Positions 9,797-22,218 of a stretch of 56,205 nucleotides of DNA are shown here, one piece after another (position 1 is the stretch's first letter; each line of letters opens with the position of its first letter). The notes below the pieces were generated by a model. It was given only the letters and a program-made list of their open reading frames with translations. It had not been told where the DNA came from and did no database searches. Location of the stretch: contig NZ_MVAR01000027.1 of assembly GCF_001999325.1 (NCBI RefSeq), positions 9,525 through 65,729 on the forward strand, written 5' to 3'. Position numbers and translations under genes: made by a program. The DNA is from Thioalkalivibrio versutus. GTDB lineage: Bacteria > Pseudomonadota > Gammaproteobacteria > Ectothiorhodospirales > Ectothiorhodospiraceae.

Positions 9797-10615
9797 ATGG
9801 CAGCGAATATCAAGAATGATCAGGACTTCGGCGAGAAGCCGACCGAACGTCGCGATACCGAGAACTATCTCAACGAGTACACCACCGGCTTCGTCGACAA
9901 GTGGGATGACCTGATCGACTGGGACAACCGCGCCAAGAGCGAAGGCACCTTCTTCATCGAAGAACTGAAGAAGCGCGGCGCCAAGCGCGTGCTCGACGTC
10001 GCCGCCGGCACCGGCTTCCATTCCGTGCAGTTGCGCGAAGCGGGCTTTGACGTGGTGACCGCCGACGGCGCCCCCGAGATGCTCGTCAAGGCCTTCGAGA
10101 ATGGTCGCAAGCGGGGTCACATCCTGCGCACCGTGCAGGCCGACTGGCGCATGCTGAATCGCGATATCTACGGCCGCTACGACGCCGTCGTCTGCCTGGG
10201 CAACTCGTTTACCCACCTGTTCAATGAACACGACCGCCGCAAGGCCCTGGCCGAGTTCTACTCCGCCCTGAACCACGATGGCGTGCTGATCCTCGACCAG
10301 CGCAACTACGACACCATCATGGACCATGGTTACTCGTCCAAGCACACCTACTACTACTGCGGCGACAACGTCCAGGTGCAGCCGGCCCACGTTGACGAAG
10401 GCCTGGCGCGCTTCCAGTACAAGTTCCCGGATGGTTCCGAGTACTTCCTGAACATGTTCCCGCTGCGCAAGGCCTATGTCCGCCGCCTGATGCGCGAGGT
10501 CGGGTTCCAGAAGATCGAGACCTACGGGGACTTCCAGGAGACCTATCGCGAGAGTGATCCGGACTTCTTCATCCACGTGGCCGACAAGCGTTATATCGAG
10601 GGCGAGGAACGATGA
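9797..10615 (+). CDS. gsmt: Glycine/sarcosine N-methyltransferase
   Basis: A 272-residue cytoplasmic methyltransferase carrying out the first steps of betaine synthesis from glycine: glycine to sarcosine and on to dimethylglycine, with SAM as donor. SAM motif I is VLDVAAGTGFHS near residue 63, and CLGNSFTHLF follows as in halophile enzymes. The ATG at 9797 has AGAGGA seven bases before it; the frame is open further up but without a good site. The stop overlaps the next start (ATGA), tying production to the second enzyme. The sequence is strongly acidic, as expected for a salt-adapted cytoplasm. Confidence 0.93.
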   Translation: MAANIKNDQDFGEKPTERRDTENYLNEYTTGFVDKWDDLIDWDNRAKSEGTFFIEELKKRGAKRVLDVAAGTGFHSVQLREAGFDVVTADGAPEMLVKAFENGRKRGHILRTVQADWRMLNRDIYGRYDAVVCLGNSFTHLFNEHDRRKALAEFYSALNHDGVLILDQRNYDTIMDHGYSSKHTYYYCGDNVQVQPAHVDEGLARFQYKFPDGSEYFLNMFPLRKAYVRRLMREVGFQKIETYGDFQETYRESDPDFFIHVADKRYIEGEER

Positions 10616-11460
10616 GCGAGAACTACTCCGACGCAGTCGAAACCGCTCGCGACTACTACAACAGCGAGGACGCCGACACCTTCTACAAGATGGTGTGGGG
10701 CGGTGAAGACCTCCATATCGGGCTGTACGAGTACAAGGACGAGCCGATCGGCGACGCCAGCCGTCGCACGGTCGCGCACATGTCCGACCTCCTGGGCGAG
10801 CCGCAGCCGGAATGGCGCGTGCTCGACATGGGCGCCGGCTACGGCGGTGTCGCCCGCTACCTGGTGGAAAACTACGGTTGCGACGTCACCGCGCTGAACC
10901 TGTCCGAGAAGGAAAACGAGCGCGATCGCGAGATCAACAAGGCGCGCCACCTCGACGACAAGATCACCGTGGTCGATGGCTCCTTCGAGAAGGTCGACGA
11001 GCCGGACGAGTCCTATGATGTCGTGTGGTCCGAGGACTCCTTCCTGCACAGCCAGAACGAGGCAAAGAAAAAGGTGATCCAGGAGGCCGCGCGCGTCCTG
11101 AAGCCGGGTGGCTGGCTGATCTTCACCGATCCGATGCAGACCGACGATTGCCCGGATGGCGTGCTGGACCCGATTCTGGCCCGTATCCACCTGGATTCGC
11201 TGGCGAGCCCGGCGCTGTACCGCGAGGCGGCCAAGGCGGCCGGCCTGGAAGAGGTCAGCTTCGAGGAGCACTCCGGTCAGATCTCGACCCATTACGGTCG
11301 CGTGAAGCAGGAGCTCGAGTCCCGCGAGGACGAGTTGAAGAACTACATCTCGCAGGACTACATCGACCGCATGAAGCAGGGCCTGCAGCACTGGGTCGAT
11401 GGCGGCAACTCGGGCTACCTGACCTGGGGCATCTTCCGCTTCCGCAAGCCGGCCCGCTAG
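10612..11460 (+). CDS. sdmt: Sarcosine/dimethylglycine N-methyltransferase
   Basis: A 282-residue SAM-dependent methyltransferase that completes glycine betaine from sarcosine and dimethylglycine. Motif I is VLDMGAGYGGVARYL near residue 65; a VVWSEDSFLHS segment and the LKPGGWL turn complete the fold. The GAGYGG version with a following LNLSEKE is typical of this branch and of related phosphoethanolamine methyltransferases. Translationally coupled to the preceding gene by ATGA. Each betaine consumes three SAM and yields three SAH; no SAH hydrolase is in this window. A strong hairpin just downstream closes the operon. Confidence 0.93.
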   Translation: MSENYSDAVETARDYYNSEDADTFYKMVWGGEDLHIGLYEYKDEPIGDASRRTVAHMSDLLGEPQPEWRVLDMGAGYGGVARYLVENYGCDVTALNLSEKENERDREINKARHLDDKITVVDGSFEKVDEPDESYDVVWSEDSFLHSQNEAKKKVIQEAARVLKPGGWLIFTDPMQTDDCPDGVLDPILARIHLDSLASPALYREAAKAAGLEEVSFEEHSGQISTHYGRVKQELESREDELKNYISQDYIDRMKQGLQHWVDGGNSGYLTWGIFRFRKPAR

Positions 11461-11471
11461 GCCGCGCGCGA

Positions 11472-11509
11472 GGAGGCTGCTGGCCGCCGTCAGGCGGGCA
11501 GCAGCCTCC
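11472..11509. terminator. Bidirectional terminator between sdmt and bpt
   Basis: An 11-bp perfect stem (11472-11482 with 11499-11509) extended by five more pairs after a G-G mismatch around a GTCA loop. It begins 12 bases after the sdmt stop and its right arm lies inside the last codons of the convergent bpt gene. No long T-run on either side, but the stem is exceptionally stable. Confidence 0.7.
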
Positions 11510-12224
11510 AGACCCCGTCCACGCGGCCTTCGAGCGGCTGGAACCGGGTCTTGTATTCCATCTTCGGCGCCTGGTCGATCCAGTAGCCGAGGTAAACATG
11601 GGGCAGACCCAGGCGGTGCGCATGCGCCACCTGGGTCAGGATTGCGAGGGTGCCCAGGCCGCGGCGCGGCTGATCCGGATCGAAGAAGCTGTACATCGCC
11701 GACAACCCCTGTGGGGTGCGATCGGTGACGGCCACCGCGACCAGCGTGTCGGCCTGGCGGAATTCGATCAGATCCACTGGGCCGTTGCGGTGGGCGAGCA
11801 TTCCCGCGTATTCCTCGCGTCCCATCTGTTCCATGCCACCGCCCGTGTGACGGGCGGTCTGGTAGCGCGAGAACAGCGGCATGTGCTCGTCGAGATCGGC
11901 GGCGGGCGATGTTCCGGGCTGTTCCGGCGGCCGGCGGATCGTCACCGCGAGATCGCGATTGCGATCCAGGCAGCGGCGCTGGCTCCGGTTCGGGCGGAAG
12001 GCCGCAACCGGGATGCGTACGGGCACGCAGGCCGCGCACTCGGGGCAGTGATGCCGATAGACAAACTGACCGCTGCGGCGAAAGCCCTCGGCCAGTAGCT
12101 GGCCGAAGCGCGCGCCGCCCAGGCTGACCGCGGGGTCGACCAGCAAACTCTGCATCTCGCGGTCGTCCAGATAGGGGCAGGCCTGCGGGGCAGTAATGAA
12201 CCAGCGGATCGGATGTTCCTGCAT
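11490..12224 (-). CDS. bpt: Aspartate/glutamate leucyltransferase (bacterial Bpt/Ate)
   Basis: A 244-residue member of the R-transferase family that adds leucine from leucyl-tRNA to proteins with N-terminal Asp or Glu, marking them for ClpS/ClpAP in the N-end rule pathway. Family marks are the N-terminal PCPYL-like [11 protein letters not shown], the cysteine-rich [14 protein letters not shown] and the C-terminal YLGYWI plus [12 protein letters not shown] chose the ATG at 12224, which puts the conserved IRWFIT segment just after the start; the frame is open further up. The 3' end is part of the terminator hairpin shared with sdmt. Divergent from metH. Confidence 0.9.
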   Translation of the reverse strand: MQEHPIRWFITAPQACPYLDDREMQSLLVDPAVSLGGARFGQLLAEGFRRSGQFVYRHHCPECAACVPVRIPVAAFRPNRSQRRCLDRNRDLAVTIRRPPEQPGTSPAADLDEHMPLFSRYQTARHTGGGMEQMGREEYAGMLAHRNGPVDLIEFRQADTLVAVAVTDRTPQGLSAMYSFFDPDQPRRGLGTLAILTQVAHAHRLGLPHVYLGYWIDQAPKMEYKTRFQPLEGRVDGVWRLLPA

Positions 12225-12342
12225 GGCGCTATCGTGACAGCTCTGCTCACGGGCGCAACCAGGCCGCATCCGGGGCTGCGACGCAATTTGAAAGAGCCTG
12301 CCACCAGGGTGGGCTCCACGCACGGGATGGAACCCCGGCGTG

Positions 12343-12373
12343 TACACTTATCCCATTCGAAACCAATGGTGTA
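12343..12373 (+). promoter_or_regulatory. Inverted repeat directly upstream of metH
   Basis: CCATT and AATGG (12353-12357, 12365-12369) flank a 7-base loop, with TACAC and GTGTA as outer arms, ending seven bases before the metH ATG. It covers the place where a ribosome site should be, and no clear Shine-Dalgarno is visible. Could be an operator or a translational hairpin. The rest of 12225-12379 holds another short hairpin at about 12295-12318 and no clear sigma70 promoter. Confidence 0.35.
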
Positions 12374-12379
12374 CGGCAC

Positions 12380-16171
<3,792 letters not shown>

Positions 16172-16224
16172 CTTCGCGATCCTGCCCCGGGCGGGCCGGC
16201 TGACCGGCCCTTACCCGGCAAACT

Positions 16225-16258
16225 GCGAGCCCCGCCCCGTGCGGGGCTCGCTTTGTTT
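16225..16258 (+). terminator. Rho-independent terminator of metH
   Basis: A perfect 11-bp stem (GCGAGCCCCGC, loop CCCGT, GCGGGGCTCGC) followed by TTTGTTT, 54 bases after the metH stop. Confidence 0.9.
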
Positions 16259-16326
16259 GGGACGGCGCGCCAAACTGGATGGGTCCGTGCTGTGCGGACG
16301 CGTCCGTCCCCAACCGGAGTCTGCGC

Positions 16327-16719
16327 ATGTCTGCCCGTGAACCTGCGATCGACGCCCGACCGGCGATGTTCCGCAATCACCCGGTCGGTTTCATACTCAG
16401 CCTGGTGCTGATCCCGGCCTTCGGCCTCGGCTTGCTGATCCTGTTGTGGTGGTACTTCCAGACGCGCTCGGTACGGTTGCGCATCGATGCCGATCAGGTG
16501 CATCTGGAGCGGGGTCTGTTGTCGAAGTCGCATGTGGACCTCGATATCGGCCAGATCCGCACGGTGAAGGTGGACCAGAGTTTCTTCGACCGCATCTTCC
16601 GTGTCGGCCAGATCGCGGTGTACACCACCGGGGACAACCCGGAATTCCGGGTTAGCGGCATCCCGGACCCCAACCGGGTGCGCGAGTACGTTCGGGAGCG
16701 CCGCGAGGCCGTGGCATGA
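16327..16719 (+). CDS. Membrane protein with bacterial PH domain (YdbS-like)
   Basis: A 130-residue inner-membrane protein. One long hydrophobic segment (about residues 21-42, ending WWYF) is followed by a soluble domain with the RLRIDADQVHLERGLL and IRTVKVDQSFFDRIF pattern of the bacterial PH/DUF304 family, which often ends, as here, with arginine-rich text after a GIPDP turn. The start at 16327 has CGGAG seven bases before. It overlaps the next membrane gene by ATGA. The molecular role of this family is not established. Confidence 0.7.
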   Translation: MSAREPAIDARPAMFRNHPVGFILSLVLIPAFGLGLLILLWWYFQTRSVRLRIDADQVHLERGLLSKSHVDLDIGQIRTVKVDQSFFDRIFRVGQIAVYTTGDNPEFRVSGIPDPNRVREYVRERREAVA

Positions 16720-17039
16720 GCCGCTCGGACCGCCGCGACAGCCGCCTGGCGCTGCGTATTCTGCTCGGTACCTCGACGCTCGTGGCCCTGCTCGTCGCCC
16801 TGCTGGTGCTGGCGGCAGCGGTGTCCCTGCCGGGGCTGTCGGACTGGGTCGCGCTCACCTTCGATGATGGTATGGGCCTGCAGAACGCGGCCCTGGTCGC
16901 GGCCATCGTCTCGGTGCTGGTGTCGATCGTGTTCGCCCTGGCCGCCGGCGAGGGTCTGATCGGGGAATTGCAGTTCATGATCCCCGGTTTCTTCCTGTTC
17001 TTTGTGTTCTTCTGGTTGATGCTGGCCTGGATCTTTTGA
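16716..17039 (+). CDS. Small three-segment inner-membrane protein
   Basis: A 107-residue protein with hydrophobic stretches at about 15-38, 55-76 and 85-106; the last is very aromatic (GFFLFFVFFW). The N-terminus is basic (SRSDRRDSR), so it probably faces the cytoplasm. The start overlaps the stop of the PH-domain gene (ATGA), suggesting a two-subunit membrane complex. I do not recognise a family. Confidence 0.65.
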   Translation: MSRSDRRDSRLALRILLGTSTLVALLVALLVLAAAVSLPGLSDWVALTFDDGMGLQNAALVAAIVSVLVSIVFALAAGEGLIGELQFMIPGFFLFFVFFWLMLAWIF

Positions 17040-17096
17040 TCCACGCCCATTCCCCGTGCATCCTGCCCCTCTGTCTCAATCCCGGAGCCCCCAAGC

Positions 17097-18650
17097 GTGA
17101 CCACTGACGCGGACAACGAGTCGAACCCCCAGCACCACCTGACCCTGCGTCCGACGCGGGTCGAGGACTACGAGGACATCCGCGAGATCATGGAGCGGGT
17201 CTATCACGACCTCGACGGTGCCTGGAGCGAGGCGCAGTTCCGGTCCCAGGTGATGCGCTTCCCCGAGGGCCAGATCTGCATCGAGGACAACGGCAAGGTG
17301 GTCGCCGCGGCCATCAGCCTGATCGTCGAATACAAGCGCTTCGGTGATCAGCACAATTACTGGCAGATCACCGGGAATGGCTTCCTGACCACTCACGACC
17401 CGGACGGCGACACGCTGTACGGCGTGGACATCTTCGTGCATCCGGACTATCGCGGGCTGCGCCTGGGCCGGCGCCTGTACGACGCGCGCAAGGAGCTGTG
17501 CGAGAAGCTGAACCTGCGGGCCATCGTCGCCGGTGGGCGCATCCCCGGCTACGAGCAGTACCGCGACGAGCTGACGCCGCAGCAGTACGTACGCAAGGTC
17601 AAGAACCACGAGATCATCGACCCGATCCTGACATTCCAGCTGGCGAACGACTTCCACGTCCGCAAGATCATCACCAACTACCTGCCGGACGACGAGAAGT
17701 CCGGGGCCTACGCGACCCTGATCGAGTGGCTGAACATCTACTACGAGGAGAAGGAAAAGCTGATCGGCGGCAGCCGTTCGGACGTGCGCATCGGCGTCGT
17801 CCAGTGGCAGATGCGCCCGACGGTGGACCTGGACTCCCTGTTCCAGCAGGTGGAGTATTTCGTCGATGCGGTTTCCGGCTATCGCTCGGACTGCGTGCTG
17901 TTCCCGGAATTCTTCAACGGCCCGTTGATGGGGGCCTTCAACCAAGACTACCCGGCCGAGGCCGTGCGCCGGCTGGCCGAGTACACCGAGGCGGTCCGCG
18001 AGGAGATGGTGCGCCTGGCGCTGGCCTACAATATCAACATCGTGGCCGGCTCGATGCCCGAGTACACGGACGATGTCCTGCGCAATGTCTCCTATCTGTG
18101 TCGTCGAGATGGCACCTGGGACCGCCAGTACAAGATCCACGTGACCCCGGACGAGGTCTCCTACTGGGGCCTGCAGGGCGGCGACGAGGTGCATGTCTTC
18201 GACACCGACTTCGGCAAGATCGGGATCCTGATCTGCTACGACGTGGAGTTCCCCGAACTGCCGCGAGTGATGGCGGACCACGGTCTGCAGATCCTGTTCG
18301 TGCCCTACTGGACCGACACCAAGAATGCCTATCTCCGGGTACGGCGTTGCGCCCAGGCCCGCGCGATCGAGAACGAGTGCTACGTGGTGATGTCCGGCTC
18401 GGTGGGCAACCTGCCCAAGGTCGAGAACATGGACATGCAATACTCCCAGGCGGCTGTGTTCACCCCGTCCGACTTTGCCTTCCCGCACGACGCGGTGGCC
18501 GCGGAGGCCACCCCGAACACCGAGATGACCCTGATCGTGGATCTCGACCTCGACAACCTGAAGGAGCTGCGCAATCACGGTTCGGTGCGCAACCTGCGTG
18601 ATCGTCGGCGCGACCTCTATTCGGTCAAGTGGAAGTCGAAGCCCGTGTAG
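17097..18650 (+). CDS. GNAT acetyltransferase-nitrilase fusion protein
   Basis: A 517-residue two-domain cytoplasmic protein. Residues about 15-200 are a GNAT fold, with the acetyl-CoA loop approximated by VHPDYRGLRLGRRLY. Residues about 230-505 are a carbon-nitrogen hydrolase with an intact catalytic triad: Glu271 (FPEFF), Lys346 (YKIHV) and Cys380 (LICYDVEFPE). Such fusions are a recognised nitrilase-superfamily branch, but the substrate is unknown; an amide or an N-acyl compound is plausible. The start is a GTG with GGAG upstream. It stands alone: about 58 bases behind the membrane pair and 213 before the next gene. Confidence 0.88.
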   Translation: MTTDADNESNPQHHLTLRPTRVEDYEDIREIMERVYHDLDGAWSEAQFRSQVMRFPEGQICIEDNGKVVAAAISLIVEYKRFGDQHNYWQITGNGFLTTHDPDGDTLYGVDIFVHPDYRGLRLGRRLYDARKELCEKLNLRAIVAGGRIPGYEQYRDELTPQQYVRKVKNHEIIDPILTFQLANDFHVRKIITNYLPDDEKSGAYATLIEWLNIYYEEKEKLIGGSRSDVRIGVVQWQMRPTVDLDSLFQQVEYFVDAVSGYRSDCVLFPEFFNGPLMGAFNQDYPAEAVRRLAEYTEAVREEMVRLALAYNINIVAGSMPEYTDDVLRNVSYLCRRDGTWDRQYKIHVTPDEVSYWGLQGGDEVHVFDTDFGKIGILICYDVEFPELPRVMADHGLQILFVPYWTDTKNAYLRVRRCAQARAIENECYVVMSGSVGNLPKVENMDMQYSQAAVFTPSDFAFPHDAVAAEATPNTEMTLIVDLDLDNLKELRNHGSVRNLRDRRRDLYSVKWKSKPV

Positions 18651-18863
18651 CAAACACGGAGCGGTGGTCGCGCACGACGCTCCGCGGGCCGATCGCCCGG
18701 AGCGAGAAAGTGTGAACCGGTTCCGGTTGCCCCGGCGACCCCACTGGCATCCGGACGCGGGGGCCCGTAGTCTTGCGAGTCTAGGGATGTTCGGCCACCG
18801 GGGGTACAGCGTGGTCGGCGGCCGTGCCGCTGTCAGGCGGCCGGATGTCAGTCAGGGGGAAGC

Positions 18864-20237
18864 ATGAGCGATCAGATACCGGACCCAAAACGCGCCGCGA
18901 TCCTCGTGGTGGATGACTCCAAGGTCATCCGGGTTGCGTTGCAACGTATTCTGCAGGGTCAGAACACCGTCTACGAGGCGGCCGACGGCGAACAGGCCCT
19001 GGAACTGCTGCAGCAGTATCCCGATATCGGGCTGGTGCTGACCGATCTCTCGATGCCGGGCATCGACGGGCAGGATCTCCTGCTGCGTATTCGTGATGGC
19101 GTCGATGACCTCCCCACGGACCTCCCGGTGGTGATCGTGACCGGTCAGGAGAGCGACGAGGCGGCCAGCGACGAATGGCGTTCACTGGGGGCCAATGCCG
19201 TCCTGATGAAGCCGTTTGTTCCCACCCGCGTGCGCGAGGTCGTGGCCGAACTCCTGCCACCGCCGCCGGTCCCCGAGCCGCCCCCCTCCGGAGCGGCCCC
19301 CGACTCCGCCGAGAACCAGGCGCTGCGCGACGAGGTCGAGCGCCTGCGCCGCGAGTTGATGCTGCGGCAGCAATCCTCCAATGAGCGCGAGGCGCAGAAA
19401 GAGCTGGAGCGTCTGCGCAACGCCCTGGGCGAGGCCCGCGACGAGTCCACGGCGGCGTTCCAGCGCGCGGAAGAGCGGGATCGCGAGATCGAGGCCCTGC
19501 AGGGTCGTCTGGAGGAGGCGGAGACGGCGCTGGCCGAGGCGCGGGCGCGGGACGAAGAGGTCGCGGCAGCAGCCGAACAGGCCGCGGCCCGCGAGGAGGA
19601 GCTTGCGGCCTTGCGTGTGCGTGTGGAAGAACTCGAGGCTGAGGGCGCCCCGGAGTCGACCGAGCCCGACCGCGAGACCGAACAACTGCGTAGCCGGGTG
19701 CGCGAGCTCGAGAGCGAGAATGTCCGTCTGGACCACGAGCTCGTCGACCTGGAGCGCCAGCGCGAGGAGGAGCAGACGGAGCTGAAGGTGGCGCGGGGCG
19801 AGGCCGAACGCCTGCGCCGCGAGCGCAACCAGCAGTGCGAGCGCGCCGCGGCGGCCGAGAAGGCCCAGGCCGAGGCCGAGCAGCGCTGTACGGATAGCCA
19901 GGATTCGGCTTCGGATCTGGGTGACCGCCTGGTGGCCCGCGAGCAGGAGCTGGCGGAGGCCCAGCAGCGCAACCAGGACCTGCGTGGCCGCATCCGTGAT
20001 CTGGAACATGCCCTGACCGGCCACAGCACCACCGCTGCGGCGGAGCCGGCGAGCGAGCCGAGTCGGGGCGAACCGGTCAAGGCGGAGCCGGAGGACAGCC
20101 TGCGAGCGTCCCTGTTCGATGCGCAACACGCGCGACCCGCGCGCCTGGGGCGTCGCCGCTGGTTCCGGCTGGCGTTTGTCGGGGTGCTGGCGGTGATCGT
20201 GGTCCTGGGGGTGGCGATCTACCTGCGCGGGATCTGA
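18864..20237 (+). CDS. Response-regulator receiver with long coiled coil and C-terminal membrane anchor
   Basis: A 457-residue protein with an unusual plan. Residues 12-135 form a receiver (REC) domain with all expected residues: Asp17, Asp18, phospho-acceptor Asp61, Thr93 and Lys116. A proline-rich linker (about 132-145) leads to a Glu/Arg/Ala-rich heptad region (about 155-405) predicted as one long coiled coil. After a short linker, a basic RLGRRRWFR patch precedes a single hydrophobic segment at about 435-453, with only a few residues beyond it, so the protein should be tail-anchored with REC in the cytoplasm. No output or kinase domain is present and no kinase gene is adjacent. A GGGGGAA site precedes the ATG. 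Confidence 0.85.
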   Translation: MSDQIPDPKRAAILVVDDSKVIRVALQRILQGQNTVYEAADGEQALELLQQYPDIGLVLTDLSMPGIDGQDLLLRIRDGVDDLPTDLPVVIVTGQESDEAASDEWRSLGANAVLMKPFVPTRVREVVAELLPPPPVPEPPPSGAAPDSAENQALRDEVERLRRELMLRQQSSNEREAQKELERLRNALGEARDESTAAFQRAEERDREIEALQGRLEEAETALAEARARDEEVAAAAEQAAAREEELAALRVRVEELEAEGAPESTEPDRETEQLRSRVRELESENVRLDHELVDLERQREEEQTELKVARGEAERLRRERNQQCERAAAAEKAQAEAEQRCTDSQDSASDLGDRLVAREQELAEAQQRNQDLRGRIRDLEHALTGHSTTAAAEPASEPSRGEPVKAEPEDSLRASLFDAQHARPARLGRRRWFRLAFVGVLAVIVVLGVAIYLRGI

Positions 20238-20253
20238 GGCGCCGCGTGAAAGG

Positions 20254-20277
20254 GGCGGGCACCTGGCAGTGCCCGCC
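20254..20277. terminator. Bidirectional hairpin between convergent genes
   Basis: A 9-bp perfect stem (GGCGGGCAC / GTGCCCGCC) with a 6-base loop, 17 bases after the REC gene stop and 12 before the end of the convergent hydrolase gene. T-runs are weak on both sides. Confidence 0.6.
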
Positions 20278-20288
20278 GTTCACCGGGT

Positions 20289-21083
20289 TTAGTGCCGATC
20301 GCGGAGGACACCCAGCAGGTGGTTCCAGGAGTCGTGGTCGGCGCGGGCGTCATAGCCGACCGGCATGCCGAACTCCTCGGCAATGGCATCGGCCCCCGGA
20401 TTGGTGAAGCTGTGCTTCACGCCGGAGAATTCCACCACGGTGTAGCGTACTTCGGCCTCCTGCATCTCCTTCTGGAAACCGGCGACCTGCTCCGGCGGGA
20501 TCATCGGGTCTGCGGTACCGGTGAAGGACAGCAGTTCGGCCGACACCTTGCCGACCTCGGCCGGGTGCTCGGTTGCCAGGCCGCCGTGGAAGCTCGCCGC
20601 CACGTTCAGGTCCATCCCTGCGCGCGCGGCCTCGAGGGCCACGGTGCCGCCGAAGCAGTAGCCGACCGCGGAGGGCGCCGCATCCGCGCTGGCATCATGC
20701 GCGCGCAGCCAGTCGTAGGCGGCCTGGAAGCGGCCCAGCATCAGGTCGCGATTCTCGCGGATTTCTCCGGCGAACTCGCCGGCGGTGGACGGGTGATCGG
20801 CCAGCTTGCCGCTGCCGTACATATCCAGGGCGAAGGCGGTGTAGCCCTCGCGGGCCAGCTGCTCGGCACGGTCGCGGGCGTAGTCGTTGTGGCCCCACCA
20901 TTCGTGAATGACCAGGACCGCCGGGTGTGGCCCGTCGCCTTCGGGATGGGCCAGATAGCCGGTCATCTCGTCGCCGTCATGGTCGTAGGCGATCTCTTCG
21001 GTCTGGATGCCGGCCAGGGCCATGCCGGGGAGCAGGCCGGCGAGCAAAACGGCCAGCGGCGCAAATGCGGACTTGCTAAACAT
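20289..21083 (-). CDS. Secreted dienelactone hydrolase-family protein
   Basis: A 264-residue alpha/beta hydrolase with a signal peptide (MFSKSAFAPLAVLLAG, cleavage near ALAG). The catalytic triad of the dienelactone hydrolase family is visible: Cys143 in GYCFGG, Asp192 in TADPMIP and His224 in KHSFTNP; the oxyanion-side VIHEWWGHN also fits. The start at 21083 has a perfect AAGGAGG seven bases upstream; a longer frame lacks this. Family members hydrolyse lactones or esters; periplasmic versions have no settled substrate. Confidence 0.88.
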   Translation of the reverse strand: MFSKSAFAPLAVLLAGLLPGMALAGIQTEEIAYDHDGDEMTGYLAHPEGDGPHPAVLVIHEWWGHNDYARDRAEQLAREGYTAFALDMYGSGKLADHPSTAGEFAGEIRENRDLMLGRFQAAYDWLRAHDASADAAPSAVGYCFGGTVALEAARAGMDLNVAASFHGGLATEHPAEVGKVSAELLSFTGTADPMIPPEQVAGFQKEMQEAEVRYTVVEFSGVKHSFTNPGADAIAEEFGMPVGYDARADHDSWNHLLGVLRDRH

Positions 21084-21277
21084 ATGGGCACCTCCTTGGT
21101 GGACGAAGCGTCGTATTTTCGACTCGGGCCTGCGAGTATGGTTCGGGCCCGGCCGGGTTACAACGAAGGGGACAGCGGCTACAGTAGAGAGGTCGGGGCC
21201 ACATGCGCGAGGTGGCCTCGAAACAGGACGAGTGAGGCGCAGCGATCCCCGTTCCGCCTCGGCAAGAGGATCCATCC

Positions 21278-22174
21278 ATGTCCGACCGATCCGCCAACGA
21301 TTCCCTTGAGGCCCGCGTCCAGTCGGCTGACAAGCTTCTGGCCATGCCACAGGTGGTGTTCGAGGTTGCGCGCCTGCTGGAGGACGACGATGCCACGGCT
21401 GCCAGGATCGCCAGCAGCCTGGGACGCGATCCCGGCCTGGTGGCCCTGGTCCTGCGCATCGCCAACAGCCCTGCCTATGCCCCGGCGCGTCCGGTTGACT
21501 CGGTGGACCGCGCGATTGCCCTGCTGGGTCGCGATGCCCTGCAGCGTCTGGTCGTGGCGAGCGCGATCACCCGCGCCACGGCCAGCATCCCCGATCAGGA
21601 ACGCCTGCCGTTGGAGGTGTTCTGGCGCCATTCGGCCTACTGTGCGGTGATCGCGCGGCAACTGGCGATGCGCGTGTCGCCGCGCCAGGCCAGCGGGATC
21701 TTCCTGGCTGGCCTGCTGCATGATCTTGGCAAACTGTTGTTGTTCTCGCAGTCGCCGGAATCGGCCCACCGGGCCTTCCTCTCCAGTCTGGATGTTGGCG
21801 ACGGCCTGAGCCCGCAGGGCGCGGAGCGCGCGCAACTGGGCTTCGATCATGCGGAGCTGGGTGGGGCCCTGGCCGCGCACTGGGGTCTGCCGGAACTCCT
21901 GGTCGACTGCCTCGCCGGTCACCATCACCCGCTGCAGGCGCCGGAGCGCAACCGCACCGCGGTGATGCTGGTGCACCTGGCCAACACCGGTGCCCATCTC
22001 GCCGAGATCGATTCGCGCGACTGGGCGGATGCACCCCCGGTAGATCCGGCGGTGTGGGACGCCCTGCATCTGGCCCCCGAGGTCCTGCTCGCCGCAGTGG
22101 AGGAGGCCCAGCACGAGGTGCTGGCGGTGCAGGATCTTTGCGATCCGGCGCACGATGGGGAGCCGCGGCCATGA
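21278..22174 (+). CDS. HDOD-domain signalling protein
   Basis: A 298-residue protein of the HDOD family. The helical core runs from about residue 18 (LLAMPQVVFEVARLL) through ALLGRDALQRLVV to GLLHDLGKLLL near residue 150. HDOD is an HD-like domain usually without phosphohydrolase activity, found in bacterial signalling and motility control. There is no second output domain. It is followed directly by the Slp lipoprotein genes; a possible start of the first overlaps its stop. Confidence 0.85.
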   Translation: MSDRSANDSLEARVQSADKLLAMPQVVFEVARLLEDDDATAARIASSLGRDPGLVALVLRIANSPAYAPARPVDSVDRAIALLGRDALQRLVVASAITRATASIPDQERLPLEVFWRHSAYCAVIARQLAMRVSPRQASGIFLAGLLHDLGKLLLFSQSPESAHRAFLSSLDVGDGLSPQGAERAQLGFDHAELGGALAAHWGLPELLVDCLAGHHHPLQAPERNRTAVMLVHLANTGAHLAEIDSRDWADAPPVDPAVWDALHLAPEVLLAAVEEAQHEVLAVQDLCDPAHDGEPRP

Positions 22175-22218
22175 GGGCGCGCCGTGAACTTGAGGGTGGC
22201 GCTCGAATCTCATCGACT

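Noticed and set aside
12225-12379. Cobalamin or SAM riboswitch before metH
   Set aside because: The region is only 155 bases, no B12-box-like sequence is seen, and half of it must serve the divergent bpt gene.
18657-18684. Hairpin CGGAGCG/CGCTCCG after the GNAT-nitrilase gene as a terminator
   Set aside because: The loop is 14 bases, the stem 7 bp and there is no T-run.
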